A stretch of DNA of 64,000 nucleotides from Sapria himalayana (GCA_029783825.1 JAREIK010001332.1:1707314-1771313), one strand, 5' to 3'; shown: positions 47,463 to 60,005, counted from the first letter of the stretch. Notes: a model not told the origin generated them from the letters alone. Program-made: numbers and translations.

Positions 47463-48720
47463 AGGTATTAGATAATGGATGTGGATCATATATTTGTACA
47501 AATGTGCAAGGACTCAAAATGAGTAGACAACTGAAGAAGGGTGAAGTTAATCTAGGAGTAGGCAATGAAGCAAAAGTTGTTACTTTGGCTATAAAAAGTT
47601 ATGAACTTACTTTTCCTAGTGGACTTTTGTTAGCTTTGGATAATTGTTATTATATTCTTACAATATGTAAAAATATTATTTCACTTTCTTGTTTGGATAA
47701 TGATGGTTTTTCTTTTATTATTGAGAATTATAATTTCTCTATTTTTCACAATGACATACTATATGCAAATGCTTATTCTCAAGATGGTCTTTATATTATG
47801 AACCTTCAAAAATCCAATGATTATCATATCTATAACATAACTACTAAGAAATTTAAATCAAATGATTTAAATTCAACCTATCTTTGATAATATCACCATT
47901 GTCATATAAATGAGAAATATATCTCAAAACTCAAACAAGTTGGACATTTGAATTCATTTGATTTTGAATCATATGATAGATGTAAATATTGTATATTGGG
48001 TAAGATGACAAAATATCTCTTTAATGGACACAGTGAAAGAGCCAATGAATTGTTGGATCTCATACAAGTACTTCATTATATTTAGTGATGACTTTAGTAG
48101 ATATGGTTATGTCTTCTTGATTCGACATAAATCTGAATCATTTGAAATATTCAAATCTTTTTAAATGAAGTACAAAACCAACTTTGCAAGACAATCAAGG
48201 TACTTCAATCTGATTGAAGTGGTGAATATTTGAGCTAAGAATTTGATGACCATCTTAGAACTTGTAGAATCATTTTACTATTAACTCCCCCTTGAACACC
48301 ACAATGGAATGGTATGTCTAAGAGGAGGAATCAAACTTATTAGATATGGATCGATCTATGATGAGTCCAAAAGATCTTCCATTTTCTTTTTGGGGTTATG
48401 CACTTGAAACAGTTATGTTCACACTAAATAAGTTCCATCCAAAGTGGTTATAAAAATACCATATGAGATGTGGACTGGTAAAAGACCTATTTTATTTTTT
48501 CTTAAGATTTGGAGTTGTGAGGCTTGTGTAAAATATCATGTTTCAAATAAGCTGTAATCCAAACCTAATAAATATCTTTTTATGGGATATCTTAAAAAGA
48601 CTAAGTGCTACTACTTTTACAATCTCATAATGAACAATGTTTGTTTCTCAGAATGGTATCTTTCTAGAAAGTGAATTTATTTTTTAAGGAACTATGTGAG
48701 TAAGGTACAACTTGAAGAAG
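47463..48720 (+). pseudogene. Copia-3 protease and integrase
   Basis: Same frame as gag. Protease starts VLDNGCGSYICTN, the active site reading D-N-G (codon AAT at 47474) instead of D-(S/T)-G, so it is inactive; TAG at 47462 replaces a Trp. The pre-integrase domain (RQLKKGEVNLGVGNEAK...NIISLSCLDNDGFSFII) is open from 47504 to 47887. The HHCC zinc region is at about 47890-48010 (HHCHINEKYI...CKYCILGKMTK). The catalytic core is short: after ERANELLDL about 60 bases with the first Asp appear deleted; SDDFSRYGYVFLIRHKSESF follows near 48085. Later blocks: PYEMWTGKRP near 48460 and VSKVQLEEVQEP near 48700. Confidence 0.88.
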
Positions 48721-48899
48721 TTCAAGAACCATAAGATAACATTGAACTACATGTGGATCCTCATAGTCAATAAACTACTACCGACATATCTTCTATAGCT
48801 CAAAATTCACATAGATCTAATAGGATACATCATGGGCCCAAGAGATATGGATTTCTTGTAACTGATAACAATGATGTAATGTTATTGGATCAAAATGAA

Positions 48900-50485
48900 C
48901 CCACTACCTATCAAGAGGCTATGTTGGATAAATAATCTAAGAAATAGTTAGAGACCATGAAGTCTGAAATTCAATCTATGTATGATAAGTAGGTATGGAC
49001 CTTGTTGACCCACCTGAAGGTACAAAGATCTTTGGGTGAAAATGGGGTTTTAAAAAAGAAAACTACATGGATGACAAAGTGCATACTTACAAAGTAAGGC
49101 TAGTTGTAAACGGTTTCAAACAAACTCATGGTATACACTAGGATGAAACTTTTTTACCTATAGCTATGCTTAAGTCTATCAGAATTCTTATTATCATTAC
49201 TGCATATTATGATTATGAGATTTGGAAAATAAATGTTAAAATTATTTTTCTTAATTGAAACTTACTTGAGGATGTGTACATGATACAATCTGAGGGTTTT
49301 ATACGACCTAAGAATACTAGTAATGTATGCAAGCTTCAACGATCTATTTATGGTTTAAAGCATGCCTCTTTAAGTTGGAATCTTTATTTTGATGAATCAG
49401 TCAAATGGTTTGGATTTATCAAAAATATATATGAGCCTTGTGTTTATAAAAAAATTAGTGGGAGCATTATTGTATATTTGCTCTTATATGTTGATGATAT
49501 TTTACTCATTAGGAATGATATCCCTACCTTGCAGAATATCAAATTTTGGTTAGGAAAGTATTTCTAAATAAAAAACTTAGGCGAAGCTTCCTATATCCTA
49601 GGGATAAAGATCTATAAAGATAGATCTAAGAGAATGATTGGTCTAAGTCAAAGTACTTACATAGAAAAAGTACTAAAATGTTTTAGTATGCAAGATTCCA
49701 AGAGAGGATGCTTGTTCATGTCTCATGGTATTCCTCTTAGCAAATCATAGTATACTAACACTAAAGATGAGCGAGAGCAGATGAGTAAGATTCCTTATGC
49801 CTCAACAATAGGATCTATCATGTATGCTATGTTGTGCACTAGACCAGATGTAGTTTATGCTTTGAGCATAATGAGTAGATACAAGTCAAATCCCGATGAG
49901 AGTTACTGAATAGCTATCAAAAACATTCTTAAGTATCTGAGAAGGTCTAAAGATATGTTCTTGGTGTATGGCAAATTGGAAGATGATTTGGTTGTAAATG
50001 GTTACACAGATGCAAGCTTCCAATCTAACAAAGATGATTTTCGATCACAGTTAGGATATGTGTTTTGGTTAAATGGTGGTGCAGTTAGCTAGAAAAGTTC
50101 AAAGCAAAGCACTATTGCTAATTCTACCATTGAAGTTGAATACATTGTAGCATCTAATGCAGCAAAGGAAGCATTTTAGATCAAGAAGTTCCATTATTGA
50201 CTTTGAAGTGGTTCTTAGCATTACAAATCATGTTGATATTTATTGTGATAATAATGGTGCTATTACACAAGCAAAGGAACCTAGATCACATCAGTGATCC
50301 AAACATATTCTTAGATGTTTTGATCTCATTCGAGAAATCATTGAGAGAGGTGACATTAATATATGCAGAGTTCCAACAAATGATAATGTTGTTGACCCTT
50401 GACTAAGCCTCTATCACAAATAAAGCATGATAGTCATGCTAGGTTCATAGGTATTAGATACATTGATGGATTGCCCTAGCACATG
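48900..50485 (+). pseudogene. Copia-3 reverse transcriptase and RNase H
   Basis: RT begins near 48915 (TYQEAMLDK) and passes through GFKQTHG (one frameshift before it). The open stretch 49274-49567 carries LQRSIYGLKHASLSWN and the intact catalytic motif YVDD at 49487-49498 (LLYVDDILLIRNDI). Then come ASYILGIKIYKDRSKR (49580-49630) and the connection block SIMYAMLCTRPDVVYALSIM (49815-49870). RNase H runs from about 49990: YTDASFQSNKDDFRSQ (50003-50050), GGAVS, STIEVEYIVAS near 50130, and decayed C-terminal blocks ending FIGIRYIDGLP near 50470. Copies DNA from RNA in working elements; here stops abolish the product. Confidence 0.9.
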
Positions 50486-50493
50486 TCGGAGAT

Positions 50494-52004
50494 TGTTAGT
50501 AATAGTGCTCTATGCCTATCGTATAGACATGATATTTTGATTATTTATGAGAATTAATTATTATTATAATTTGCATGTCTATTATATATAATATCTATGA
50601 ATAGTATTATTACTTATTCTAAATGTCCCTAATCAGTTATTATTATGGAAATAATAATGAATTTAAGATTAGTATAAAGTTTGATTGATATTCATGGGAT
50701 GAATATGTATATGAGATACAAATCAAATTTATATCTATTTGTTGAGAATAAATATTGGACAGACCCATCTTTAGATTAATATATGGATCAAAGTCATAAG
50801 TTAATCTCTAATAGTTATGTCATTAAATCTTTTAACGTGAGATTGCTATAGTTCTTAACATAAGAAATATTTTGTTTTGATATAATCAAACATTATATTT
50901 AATCAGATGACTATAAATGTTATACTTGAACATAATAAGAATTATGTAGTAAGATATGAGTGATTAAGATAGAATTTGTCCCTCTTATTATAAAAGCGAT
51001 ATCTTTGGGTCCCCTCGATAATTGAGATTGAGAAATGCATGGTCATGCTTAAATGAATTGGTGAAGATCAGTATCATTTATTTAGTTAGTCTAATTGGGT
51101 TTCAAGTAATCAAAGATATAACGATATAAGGTTGACTTTGTTCATGCCTTATATTCTATCAAGATATCATGAGACAAAAGGATTATGTCATTAGCTATAT
51201 TAAGGTTGTCTTGGATCATGAGCTTTTCATTTAACTTGGATCGTCATAATATCTTGCTAAAGGTCACTTGAGACTTGTATAATCAAAATGTGATGTTGGT
51301 CTATTGTCAATGTCAATTGAACCTATAGGGTCGCACATTATGAATGAGTAATAGAGGTTATTATTTTTCACTCTCTATTGTAATTTAAAATGATAAGATT
51401 ATTTTAAATCATAGATAACAATTAGTTATTTAAAATTCGAATTGAATTTTGAGAAAGTTTAAATTCATGATTTAAATAAATAATTTATTTGTATCATTGA
51501 GCTTGAGTTTTAATGAATAAATTCATTTAAAAGAGGTTTTTAAAAATTTTAATTTTAATTATTATTATTTAAAAGAGTTTTAAATATATAATTATATTCA
51601 TTTATCACTAAAACCCTAGCAGACTTGTGCATATATATATATATATATATATATGTGAGACATATTTGATGCATGTAATCATCTTTTATAAAACACTGAG
51701 ATACCATTTCATTTTGAGAAGACGAATCTAAACTAGTATTCAGCAAGATCATTCATTATTTGTTTGTGTGTTAATACATGAAGAGGGTGGTCATTTTTCA
51801 GAAAGGCAACACCTTTGAAGATCCGAATAAACCAAGAAGCACCCTTTGAAGTCTTGACGAATTGATCTATAATACATTAAGTTTTGTTTACTCTTACTTC
51901 ATGTTTTTATGAAATGCATGTGATTCTTGGTGGGTTAAGGGATAAAAATTATAAATTTCATTGCATTTATGTACCAATTAGATATTCTTCCCAAAACCCC
52001 AACA
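50494..52004 (+). repeat. Copia-3 3' LTR
   Basis: 1511 bp, from TGTTAGTAATAGTGC to CCCCAACA, preceded by a short purine stretch GGAGA. The right boundary is fixed by the CTTTC duplication. It differs from the 5' copy by a (AT)12 expansion at 51631-51654. Confidence 0.93.
51631..51654 (+). repeat. (AT)12 expansion in the Copia-3 3' LTR
   Basis: The matching site in the 5' LTR (about 44565-44580) has only TGTATGTATATATGTGAG, so the run grew after insertion. Confidence 0.9.
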
Positions 52005-52430
52005 CTTTCTTTATAGCTCTCATGTCAAATCTTTATATCAATAAGTCATCTAAAAAAGAAGTGCATACAATATTATCGTTAGGCATGAAATAAATGTCAC
52101 CATAGGGGTAAAAATATGCTCCATCATAGAGAAAATTTAGCCCATATATGGTCCTCCTCTTTCTCTGGGTCCCAAGGTAGTAACTTAGTCCCAAAGTTTT
52201 TCTCATGTAATGGTGGTAACTGAACATAAAGAAAAGAAAAAATGAAGATAAAATCACCACAATTACAAGAATAATACATGCCACACAATAAAAATCGTAG
52301 CAAAATAATAAAAAAGTTAGTATTATCAAAACTACTAAAAATAAAACTGCCCATTTTCTAAGATAGCTCCATTAACTAAAGTTGATCAAACAAACTAGAA
52401 AAAGTAATCTCAAACAATGTTACCAATAAC
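52005..52430 (-). pseudogene. Gyp-4 unrecognised ORF, N-terminal part
   Basis: Minus-strand open frames at 52124-52354 (FGTKLLPWDPEKEEDHIWAK) and 52033-52329. The second carries DGAYFYPYGDIYF at 52087-52125, then MPNDN. The minus-strand sister at about 57640-57730 reads FDTKLIPRDPNKRKEH and, in another frame, a matching YNPYDNFYFVPNN. The pattern Y-x-P-Y-x-(D/N)-x-Y-F-x-P-N is thus kept in two diverged copies. I do not recognise it. A hydrophobic start in the 98-codon frame is probably the untranslated leader. Copia-3 cuts the gene at 52004. Confidence 0.55.
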
Positions 52431-52439
52431 TTATTGGGA

Positions 52440-54819
52440 CTTTGTTATAATATCAAATTTTATGGTTAGGCGAGTCCTAGAGACTAATTGGGCGAGGATC
52501 TATTATCCAACATTATTCTACAAATATGAGTCACATAATTAATGAAGTGGAGCTTTAGTATGGATATCAATCTTATAAGAATTGTACATACATGTTATAA
52601 TATTTTATAATTAATAGTTACTATAGTAGGCACAATAAATAAGATTCAAGTCATAAATCCTATAGTATATTGATAATTCATATTATTGTTTATGATAGAA
52701 TTTATAAATAGCCTTGTAGTGATTATGCTTAGTTAGCGAATAAAAGATTAGTTAATTTTGGAATGACCTCTTGCCCTACTATCATATAAGGTATATATCA
52801 ACTATTGTGCTCTTTTCAATGATATTCTCCTTGTATCTACCCCCTAGGTAATTTATCACTGAGGTAACATATCATCTATGCTCAAATGTCATTCACAAGT
52901 ACTCACCTTTTAGGAAACTCCCTAACTATATTAAATAGTTACTTCAATTATGCATTCATATTCTCCAACTTCAAGTGTCTTTCTTGATGATAATTTATGT
53001 GATAATAAAAATATTTGAACTTTCAGCTTCGCTAGCACATACTCACACAAGTAACATGCACTTTTCTTTGTGTTTCATCAGTGATATTCATATGATAGAA
53101 TATAACTTATAACATTTTCACTACAATATAATTATATTCATTCATGGCTTTTGCATGACTTACTTATTATCAACCTCCACTAAAACACGTGACTCTCACA
53201 CTAAAAGTAAAATTTTTAGGAGAACAACCTATTTATTGCCCAATATCAAATAAAGGTCAATTCCTAAGGCATTCATAATGGAATGGCCTATAAAGTATTT
53301 GTGGTTTTTTCTTTGTATGTGCAATACTTTAAATAATTAAATATATTTCAATTTAAGGTTTTGACATATGAATTTGTCTTGGACATCATGGAAGAATGGC
53401 TATCATTTCCTTCTTATCATATGCATGACAATATTTTCTTGGCTATCTATCATCATCTACCATTCCAATCATGTAAAAATCCACCAATAACCAAAATCTT
53501 AGTTTTAGTTCTATTTAATTATCGTATCATCCATGAGCAAATAATGTCACAACAAAATATTATATAAAGTATTAAATATATCATCTATCATAATAAACAT
53601 ATTACAACATCACTAAATTTTTTTTGCAGCATGAAATTAGAAAGAATAATATACAAGACAATTAAAAATTTATCTCATATAAATATGGGTGCCCAATTTC
53701 AGCATTCAAGAGATTCTAAGCTTTAAAATCTAAATAAATCAAAACTCACAAATTCACTTTGATTTGCCCTTAAAAGGGGGTAGGAATGTGTACTCATCAT
53801 GAAAATGAACCTGTGGGGCCCCTTGGGTAATCTTCTTCATGGCTCTGATGTATTCCATTATTTTTTTAGGATTTTCCTTATTACCCATGCATCTAGTATG
53901 AGTTTCTTTAATTGTTAGTCATAACAGTAAATAAAAAGCATGGCTTTGGTCTCTATGTTCTAAATACAAAGTCACAATGATAGGTACGAGTCATGGTTTT
54001 GGTCTATTTTCTCTATTTTGATGGCCACAACACTATAAAATATTATGATAGCTCAATTAGCCTTTAGACACAAAATCTCAACTCTGAATATGAGATATGG
54101 TTTTAGTTTATTTTCTCTACTTGATGGTCACGATGCTAGGAAAAGTTGTGATGGCCCATTTAGTCTTTATAATATAATATCATAGTATTAGAAATGTGCT
54201 TTTCGCTTCTGTGACTAAAGTCATGCCATTGAAAATTTTAATAAATCTAGTTTCTCTCTTGAGCCATGAGTCATGGCAACTGTGTTGGTTGTGACTCGAG
54301 TTTGTCTCTTTATAATATTTTATAAGCAAAAGAAATGATGTCAGATAAATATTATAGTATTGGCTTGAGTAGTTTGTAGTTTGATAAAGGAGTAGTCAAC
54401 TGTGATTCCAAGAAATCTTCACGTCCAAAATATATGTTTCATAGTGAAAAAAATTATGTCAAAATGGTGTTAGTGCCAAGGCATAAAAGTTTTCATGACT
54501 ATGTGCGTATAGTTTCGACCAAGAATGAACACCAAAACTAATTTATAAGTACTCATATGTGTAATCAAATCATAGCATGCCAAATGCTATGAATTGCATA
54601 ATTTATTGCTCTCTTTTTAGTCTCCAACTCCACCAAGATGCACATTTCATACTAAAAACTCCCGATTTCATAATTATTCATGAAAATCCAATAAAACTAA
54701 GTTTTCTTTTAGAAAAAAAATGCATCATGAAAATCATATCAATTGATTAGTATTATTTAATATCTATAATACCAATCAAACTTACATACTAAAATCTATG
54801 CTAGTCTTTGAGAAATCCA
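52440..54819 (-). repeat. Gyp-4 5' LTR (shared boundary with Gyp-5)
   Basis: Minus-strand LTR of about 2.4 kb. The U5 end with CCAACATTATTCTACAAATATGAG is near 52515. Array cores lie at 53967 and 54071 (104 bp apart). It contains the uninterrupted site (TTACTATAGTAGGCACAATA, about 52618-52637) that is broken by the hAT element in the Gyp-5 LTR. Confidence 0.7.
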
Positions 54820-54899
54820 TCCCCACTTACAAAAAAATATATCTCACATAACTTCCTTATAATTACAAACATATCCAAACAATTTTAAGTACATAAAGA

Positions 54900-56500
54900 A
54901 AGAACAAAAAAATATCATATATCTACATATTCAAGATGGTCATCGGTGTGATTTTCTCTAAGGATGATACTCCTTGATGACAAAATATGATATATAGTGC
55001 TAAAATAGTAGAGATGAAGAGGATAGTCTCTCAGAATCTCCTCTGGAACTTGACGCCCAATCCAAAAATTTTGCAATATTGTCACATATCACTTCTTGTC
55101 TTCTACTAATAAAATATATTATATCTTTAAAAGATTCCATGGAATAGCACAAATCTTTTTGGTTTGCAGTGTATAAATGCAATTCTATAATTCATTGATT
55201 ATATAGTTTCCCAAATGACTATGCCCTGACTATTAGAGTGGCCTCAATACATTTCATCTTGCATTCTAAGAGTTTAAAAATCTTATTTTCAAGCATTTCT
55301 TGTGCTGCTACAAATAACTTTTTTTATTGAAATTACATTTCCCAAATTACATCTCATCTTTTTTTGTGCTCGCCACCATTACTATATGGAAGCTATGTAT
55401 CTCTTCCATAAGACACGCTCCTTCATCTCCAATATTCAACTATGTATTTTCCAAAATATGGACAAGATCACCCATCATACCTTTTTTGTTCATTAACAGG
55501 ATATTCACTATGATTCTCTCTCCCTTTGTGTCATCTTCCACATTTTTCCTCTACTCCTATTTCAGCTTTAGTGAAAGATAACCTACCTTACCCAAAATAA
55601 GTTGATTCACTTCAAGAATTGACTTTTTTTTTTCATTTTCTATCTCTTTTAATCTCTCTTTTGACACCCAAAAATATAAGGGGGAAACCATCAATCAAAA
55701 TTCATCTATGTTATCTTCCATAGGGAGTTCTTTGGCTATGCATAGTAGGATAATCAAGGCATGGTCAATTATGTGGCTAGCAAATTCACTCTTCTAATAA
55801 TTGAGATTGAATTTCTCATTTATTTTACCCATATCAAAAGTACAACCAATCAAGAGGGCAAAAAACAAAATTACTCTTTCCTGTGTAATGGTTGAGACAT
55901 GGAGGAGTGTAAGCTATAAAAAGAAGCATAAGTAATACAACCATATTTTACTCATCTCTATGAGTTCTTCATAAATCAAAAATCCATATGTATTCTATAG
56001 AGTCACTCTCCATTATTTCTTTCCATCCAATAATTCTCTTACATATATTTGGTAGTTGAGTCACTCTTTTAGAGACTTGAAAAGTATAATATGCTTGTTC
56101 CTTGTAATCCAATTAATTCATTAAAATCACCATATCAAAACATACCCAACATCCATGCACATGGTATTTCTTCTCTTTTTTATCCTCCAAATTAGCATAG
56201 AATTCACTCACAACTAAGATGTTTCCCTTGTATGCATGCAAAACACAAATCAATATTAATTTTCAAGGATTTGCTAGAAAGTTGATATATATTCATAAAA
56301 CCTTTTCTCTCAAATAAAGTCTTTTTTGTAAGAATTAAATTCATCCATCTTTTGGCTATTTCTGTGTGAAAGGTTGGCATGGGCACCATGTATTTCATGA
56401 CTTCTCAATGGTGCTAGATTCATGCCATTTAGTTTTACCTTTGTTACTCATATCTCCCACTATACTTTTCCCTTTTAGCTTAGAACATGGTCTATTCTCC
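54900..56500 (-). pseudogene. Gyp-5 env-like / plant-transposon-protein ORF remnant
   Basis: Minus strand. The open stretch 56204-56398 has RWMNLILTKKTLFERKGFMN and a following helix, equivalent to the + strand remnant at 36905-37090. Downstream, decayed coding-like sequence continues to an open stretch at 55000-55182, probably the hydrophilic C-terminus. It sits between the pol-end motif (near 56865, ATTTGTCTCTCAATCAGTAC reversed) and the LTR at 54819. The role of this ORF class is unknown. Confidence 0.5.
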
Positions 56501-56869
56501 ATGGTAATGCAGTCACAATGCAATATTCTTATGATTTTTATTTAGGGTTTCGGATGGAATTGGGAGGAAGAGAGACTAGAGTTTCAAAAAAAGTAAGTTC
56601 TTATTACCACAATATACAAACTGCCAATCATGACATAATAATTTAAATATCATGTTTCTAAGGTTGGCCATGACTTTAAGATATGAGAAGTGTGGCACTA
56701 AAGGTTGGCCATGTCTTTTTGGATAAAATTAGATTAGCAACAAGTTTGAATCTGTTAATCCTAAAGGTGGGGATGACTTTGTGACAAATCAATATCAAAG
56801 TGTTTGGTACATATAAAAATAAAATTCCTTACAGAAACAAAAATAACAACAAAGATCTTAATTTGTCTC

Positions 56870-57950
56870 TCAATCAGTACTATGTTTAATGTTCATAGCT
56901 AGATAACATCAGCTCTTCTTTTTCTCACTTAATCTGTACAGTCCATGCTAGCTTCTCTATATAATTTTTCACTTCTTTTCACTTTGATTGTTAAGTATCC
57001 ACCAAAGATGCTATATATAAAATTACCTAAATGGTATTCTCTACATAAAATCTCGACAATGAATGGTCACACTTCTCTTTTATTTGGGCCATGATGTGAA
57101 AAAATATCATGGTTTTTTAGTATTATCAAATTCCTCCTCTTCAACAAGTATGGCCAATCACCAATGAAAATTTTGAGGTAGTCTTTTCCTCCACACTAAC
57201 CATAATATCTAAACTCACCAATGAAACTTACAATTTAACATTTTTCTATTCACTCACACTTATATTCGTACTCACCAATTGAACTTCCAAATTAGTATTT
57301 TTCTCTATTATACTCAAGTTAGGGTCTCCTCCATCATGACAAATTGACATATCCATTCTTCTATCTTTTCTTTCTCTTTTCTACTCTCAAATAAAATATC
57401 TATAATGTAGTCTTCAAGTGATGAGCTAGTTTTTTAATATGATCTATCAAGATTCTAATATTAGATTTTTCAATATCATTTCTTTGTTTTATCTCTACAA
57501 TCAACATACTCAATAAGTTATTGAATTTTAAAAGTAATTTTTTAAGTTGCACATTTTGGTGAGGCTTTTCTCAATAGCTCTCACATTAAAAATCTCCATA
57601 ACTGAGCATCTATCTGAAAAAAAAAGGGTGTTCAACTTCATTATTAGGCACAAAATAAAAGTTATCATAGGGATTATAATGTTCTCCTTCATAATTAAAA
57701 TTAGACCTACACATGTTCCTTTCTTTTATTTGGGTCTCGAGGTATTAACTTAGTATCAAATTTCCACTTATGTAAGGGGGGTGTCTGAAAAAAAAGGGAA
57801 AAATAAAAATAAAATTATCATAATTACAAGATAAATACAAGACATGCAATATAAATATCAGCAACATAAAACAAAATAATATTATTTAAACTTTAAAAAT
57901 TAGAAATATACCTATTTAAGGGTAGCTACATCAACTAATATTGACTAATT
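56870..57950 (-). pseudogene. Gyp-5 unrecognised repeat-bearing ORF
   Basis: Collinear with 52430-52005 plus 43431-42300 on the minus strand. In order: primer-site region (about 57985), tyrosine-rich motif (57640-57700), coiled-coil segment (SNIRILIDHIKKLAHHL at about 57405-57460), three 57 bp repeats (57174-57330; frame LVSTNISVSE and SLVSLDIMVSVEEKTTSK), then the pol-end. No gag, protease or RT. It contains the empty site for Copia-3 (TTTTCTCAATAGCTCTCACA near 57567). Confidence 0.55.
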
Positions 57951-57989
57951 AAGCTAGAAAAAGTAATCGCATACAATGACACCAAAAAA

Positions 57990-58190
57990 TTATTATGACT
58001 TTATTACAACACCTAATTTTATGGTTAGGTACATCATAAAATATAGTTGTTGAGGCTCTCTCATCCAATATTATTCTACAAGTATATAAATTATATATAT
58101 AATAAATTAGACCATTAGTCTTGATATTGATCCCAAAGGGATTATACATGCAAAATCAGATGAATCAATGATAATTAATAGCTGCTTTAG
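57990..58190 (-). repeat. Gyp-5 5' LTR, U5 fragment
   Basis: Minus-strand LTR end (TCTCATCCAATATTATTCTACAAG at about 58057-58080). Interrupted at 58190 by the hAT element; continues at 62384. Confidence 0.7.
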
Positions 58191-58648
58191 TAGAGGTGTT
58201 AAATGGGCTAGGTTGCCTAGGCATGGCATATGGCACAACACAGTTCAATTGTGTCGTCCTCGACACACCATGGTCTAGCATCATTCTTAGTCTTGGACTA
58301 TGCGAGCCTAAGGCATGGCATAGTCCAAGACTAGGAATGACATGGGACTAGGCATAATAGGTTATCAAGTCATAGGACATGCCTTGTCATGTGACTGTGC
58401 CATGATATGGTTTTTTTCTTAAAAACGACCATGTAAGCTAGAATCCACTTATGTGGTTGGTCGCCATTGTGTGGCTTGCTCTACCCTCCCCATTACATTT
58501 TTATGCAATGAGCTCTGACAGAGAAAGCAACAGGCATTACCTTTTGTTATCGATATTGAAATTTTAAAAAATCAAATTAAACCATAGTTGTCTAATTACA
58601 TCTGCTAGCAAGAAGTTGATGATTGTCATGATTATAGCCACAAAAAAT

Positions 58649-59375
58649 TAAAAAAAAAAAATTAAAAAATACAATAATACAAAAATACAAAAATAAAAAA
58701 AAATTAAAAAATAAAGAAATACAGAAATAAAAAAAATAAAAAAATACAGAAATAAAAAAATAAAAAAATAAAAAAATAAAAAAATAAAAAAATAAAAAAA
58801 TAAAAAAATAAAAAAATAAAAAAATAAAAAAATAAAAAACAAAAAAATAAAAAAATAAAAAATAAAAATAAAAAAATAAAAAATAAAAAAATAAAAAAAT
58901 AAAAAATAAAAAAAATAAAAAATAAAAAAATAAAAAAATAAAAAAATAAAAAATAAAAAAATAAAAAAATAAAAAAATAAAAAAATAAAAAATAAAAAAA
59001 TAAAAAAATAAAAATAAAAAATAAAAAAATAAAAAAATAAAAAATAAAAAATAAAAAATAAAAAAATAAAAAATAAAAAATAAAAAAATAAAAAAATAAA
59101 AAAATAAAAAAATAAAAAAATAAAAAAATAAAAAATAAAAAAATAAAAAAATAAAAAAATAAAAAATAAAAAATAAAAAATAAAAAATAAAAAAATAAAA
59201 AATAAAAAAATAAAAAAATAAAAAAATAAAAAATAAAAAAATAAAAATAAAAAATAAAAAATAAAAAAATAAAAAAATAAAAAAATAAAAAAATAAAAAA
59301 ATAAAAAAATAAAAAAATAAAATAATAAAATAATAAAATAATAAAAAAAATAAAAAAATAAAAAAATAAAAAAAA
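58649..59375 (+). repeat. ~730 bp array of A6-7T units
   Basis: Almost pure heptamer or octamer array (AAAAAAT, AAAAAAAT) with a few AATAAT and AAAAC variants. On the minus strand it reads as a Phe-rich frame (58648-58842), which is an artefact. It lies between the GC-rich left end of the hAT and its interior. Confidence 0.95.
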
Positions 59376-60005
59376 GTATTTTTTTAATTATTTTGAATCA
59401 ATGTAAATAGAGTAGAAATTTAGAATTTTCATTCTAAATTTTATCTCATCTCTCTCTCCTATATACCCTCCTCTCTTCTCTATGCCCTCCTTTGTCCTCC
59501 TTTAATATTGATACATTGCTCTTTATTTTCAGCAACTATTTATTTAATTATTATTTTACAAATGATGACTTATGATTTATGCATATGCATATGAGATGCA
59601 TGGTGGTGTGACTATGCAATTTTCCCCAAGATTAGATTTTAAAAGTGGGGTATCTTTGACAACAAAATGGTTAAAGTACTTTTTTTCATTATTTCATTTT
59701 TAGTGAGTTTTTTATTTTTTTAGTTCAGTATTTTATTTAATAAATATGAATATTTTAAAAAATGTCACATATTAAATTTTATAATAATAAATATGAAATT
59801 GATGTAGTTATAGATAATAATGATAATTCCTACAAGAAGGTCCAAAGCTAAAATTATATTTTCTCCATTGGTCTTGACCCAAACTTATTTTCTACCTAAA
59901 AAATAAAAACTAGGCAAAATCAATGGTATGGACACACTTAAAATAAATAAAAAATAAAAATTTTTAGTTGTGTTGAAAAAGAAATGGCACAATATATATT
60001 TTGTC

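Larger units (their letters stand above)
43432..52004 (+). mobile_element. Copia-3, complete 8.6 kb Ty1/copia element (TSD CTTTC)
   Basis: Structurally complete: LTRs of 1491 and 1511 bp, primer site, gag, protease, integrase, RT and RNase H in order, flanked by the 5 bp duplication CTTTC at 43427-43431 and 52005-52009. The 5' LTR start is mutated (TTTTAG for TGTTAG). Length, LTR size and gag/pol sequence suggest the Angela lineage; that assignment is inference. The main frame is conserved over the whole gag-pol but broken by stops and by deletions in gag and integrase. LTRs differ at roughly one base in ten by eye, so it is old. An empty-site paralogue lies near 57575. Confidence 0.93.
39700..54819 (-). 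mobile_element. Gyp-4, minus-strand non-autonomous gypsy element split by Copia-3
   Basis: 5' LTR at about 52440-54819, 3' LTR at about 39700-42115. The internal region is only 1.75 kb once Copia-3 is removed (52005-52430 plus 42116-43431). LTR starts on the minus strand read TGGATTTCTCAAAG and TGATTACTAGAGGATG, each after a GGGGAT-type purine tract. The internal region lacks gag, RT and integrase and holds the unrecognised repeat-bearing ORF. Confidence 0.65.

Noticed and set aside
58648..58842. Phe-rich minus-strand frame resembling a membrane protein
   Set aside because: It is the reverse reading of the AAAAAAT array; composition artefact.
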